This document shows positions 5,831 through 6,734 of a DNA stretch of 6,734 nucleotides, piece after piece. The position numbers and the translations under genes are program-made. Source of the DNA: Bacteroidales bacterium UBA2632. Lineage in GTDB: Bacteria > Bacteroidota > Bacteroidia > Bacteroidales > Dysgonomonadaceae. The stretch is taken from assembly GCA_002359825.1 (NCBI GenBank), contig DENY01000258.1, positions 30,595 through 37,328 of the forward strand, written 5' to 3'. The notes under the pieces are model-generated. The model made no database searches and was not told the DNA's origin. It saw nothing but the letters and a program-made list of their open reading frames with translations. Position 1 is the stretch's first letter, and every line of letters starts with the position of its first letter.

Positions 5831-6734
5831 AATACCTGGTAGCTTTCTTTTGTTTCAGTTTAAGTTTTTCTGTCTTTTCACAGACAGGAGATATAGAGCG
5901 TTTGCAAAAACAGCGAAAAAGTTTGCAAACTGAAATAGAGAATGCAAATAGACTTTACTTAGATGTAAAGAAACAAACCACGACTATTTTACAGCGTATT
6001 AGTCTTATCAATAAACAAATTGATACACGAAAGAAAATTATTGAGGTTCAGAATAAAGAGATTGCTGCACTTGATATTGAATTGGTGCGATTGCAAAAAC
6101 AAATCTCAACCTTAGACAAAGAATTGAAAGAACGCCAAGGTAAATATGCAAATGCCATAAAAATGGTGATGCATAAGCGTCAATCGGAGAATAAAATTTT
6201 CTTCATTCTTTCAGGAAAGTCTTTTGGCGAGGCGTTACGCAGAATGCAATATCTGAAACAATATTCTCGTGTGCAGAAAACTCAAGCCGAAGAGATAAAA
6301 GAGAAGAACGCTGAGCTAATGCAAAAGAAAAAAGATGTGGAAGTAGCCAAGGTGGAGCGAAATAAAACTCTTATGGATATTCGCAATGAACAATCCAAAC
6401 TCATAGCTGAAGAACAAAACCGAAAAAATGAAATGAGCGAGGCTGAGGGCAAGCAAAAAGAGTTGAAAAAAGTACTTCAAGATAAACAAAACCAAGCTAA
6501 TCGCTTGAATGCCGAAATTGAAAGACTGATAGCAGAAGAGGTAGCTCGCATAGAACGTGAAACAAAACGACTTGAAGAAGAACGTCGCAAGAAACGAGAC
6601 GAACAACAACGAATTGCTGAAGAGAAACGTCGTAAGGAACTGAAAGGAAAGACTAAAAAAGAGATTGAAAAACAAATTGAGAAAGAGAAAGAGTCTGTAC
6701 CCGAAGTTGTAAAAGAAGAACCTCTGATTGACAG
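5827..6734 (+). CDS. EnvC-like murein hydrolase activator, N-terminal coiled-coil part (3' end beyond window)
   Basis: A frame of 302 codons starts at the ATG inside the ATGA overlap and stays open to the right edge. Residues 1-18 form a short signal peptide (MKYLVAFFCFSLSFSVFS, cleavage before QTGD). Residues about 21-118 form a long Gln/Lys/Glu-rich coiled coil. A non-coiled hinge follows, ENKIFFILSGKSFGEALRRM (121-140) with YLKQYS, the apex signature of EnvC-type proteins. A second coiled coil then runs from about 150, ending in an extremely charged Glu/Lys/Arg stretch (about 237-290). The family's C-terminal LytM/M23 domain, which in E. coli EnvC is degenerate and activates the amidases AmiA and AmiB at the division septum, should lie beyond the window. 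Whether it keeps its zinc ligands, and so is an activator or an active endopeptidase, cannot be judged. It is translationally coupled to the DUF4292 gene and is the last gene seen in the operon. Confidence 0.87.
   Translation, partial: MKYLVAFFCFSLSFSVFSQTGDIERLQKQRKSLQTEIENANRLYLDVKKQTTTILQRISLINKQIDTRKKIIEVQNKEIAALDIELVRLQKQISTLDKELKERQGKYANAIKMVMHKRQSENKIFFILSGKSFGEALRRMQYLKQYSRVQKTQAEEIKEKNAELMQKKKDVEVAKVERNKTLMDIRNEQSKLIAEEQNRKNEMSEAEGKQKELKKVLQDKQNQANRLNAEIERLIAEEVARIERETKRLEEERRKKRDEQQRIAEEKRRKELKGKTKKEIEKQIEKEKESVPEVVKEEPLID

Noticed and set aside
6316..6675. Minus-strand open frame of 119 codons rich in Phe and Leu
   Set aside because: It is antisense to the Glu/Lys-rich coiled coil of the EnvC-like gene. 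GAA/AAA/GAG codons read in reverse give TTC/TTT/CTC, which mimics a membrane protein. It is an artefact of composition.
6530..6690. Possible low-complexity or repeat DNA at the end of the EnvC-like gene
   Set aside because: The A/G richness is explained by Glu, Lys and Arg codons of a charged coiled coil in an open frame. There is no exact tandem DNA repeat.

Overview
The window is AT-rich DNA from a member of the Bacteroidota, most likely a Bacteroidales species. The evidence is the gene content (a periplasmic-type propeller sensor of the Bacteroides kind, and a dut / TPR / DUF4292 lipoprotein / EnvC-like gene run), the TAnnTTTG-type -7 promoter elements, and the lack of strong Shine-Dalgarno sequences. 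Assignment to genus is not possible from what I can see.

Layout. Two transcription units diverge from a 273-nt intergenic region (2480-2752). To the left, on the minus strand, is an uncharacterised 245-residue protein (1742-2479) with a HEAT-like segment. After 32 nt it is followed by the N-terminal 569 residues of a secreted or membrane-anchored two-component-regulator propeller protein (1709 down to 1), which runs off the left edge. To the right, on the plus strand, four genes are packed head to tail: dut (dUTPase, 2753-3187), a 587-residue secreted TPR protein (3199-4962), a LolB-like DUF4292 lipoprotein (4982-5830), and the first 302 residues of an EnvC-like coiled-coil murein hydrolase activator (5827-6734), which runs off the right edge. 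The gaps are 11 nt, 19 nt and a 4-nt ATGA overlap, so this is almost certainly one operon.

How the genes fit together. dUTPase is cytoplasmic and cleans the nucleotide pool. The other three plus-strand products all carry export signals and look like envelope proteins: a TPR scaffold, a lipoprotein with the LolA/LolB-type fold, and a division-type peptidoglycan hydrolase activator. This gene order is, from my memory of the phylum, a conserved Bacteroidota arrangement. The minus-strand pair joins a probable cytoplasmic protein of unknown function to a signal sensor whose output domain is outside the window.

There is no RNA gene, insertion sequence, CRISPR array or prophage signature. The region reads as ordinary core genome. 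The points worth a second look are the near-leaderless promoter of the 245-residue gene, inverted repeats in the divergent intergenic region, and the uncharacterised protein itself.
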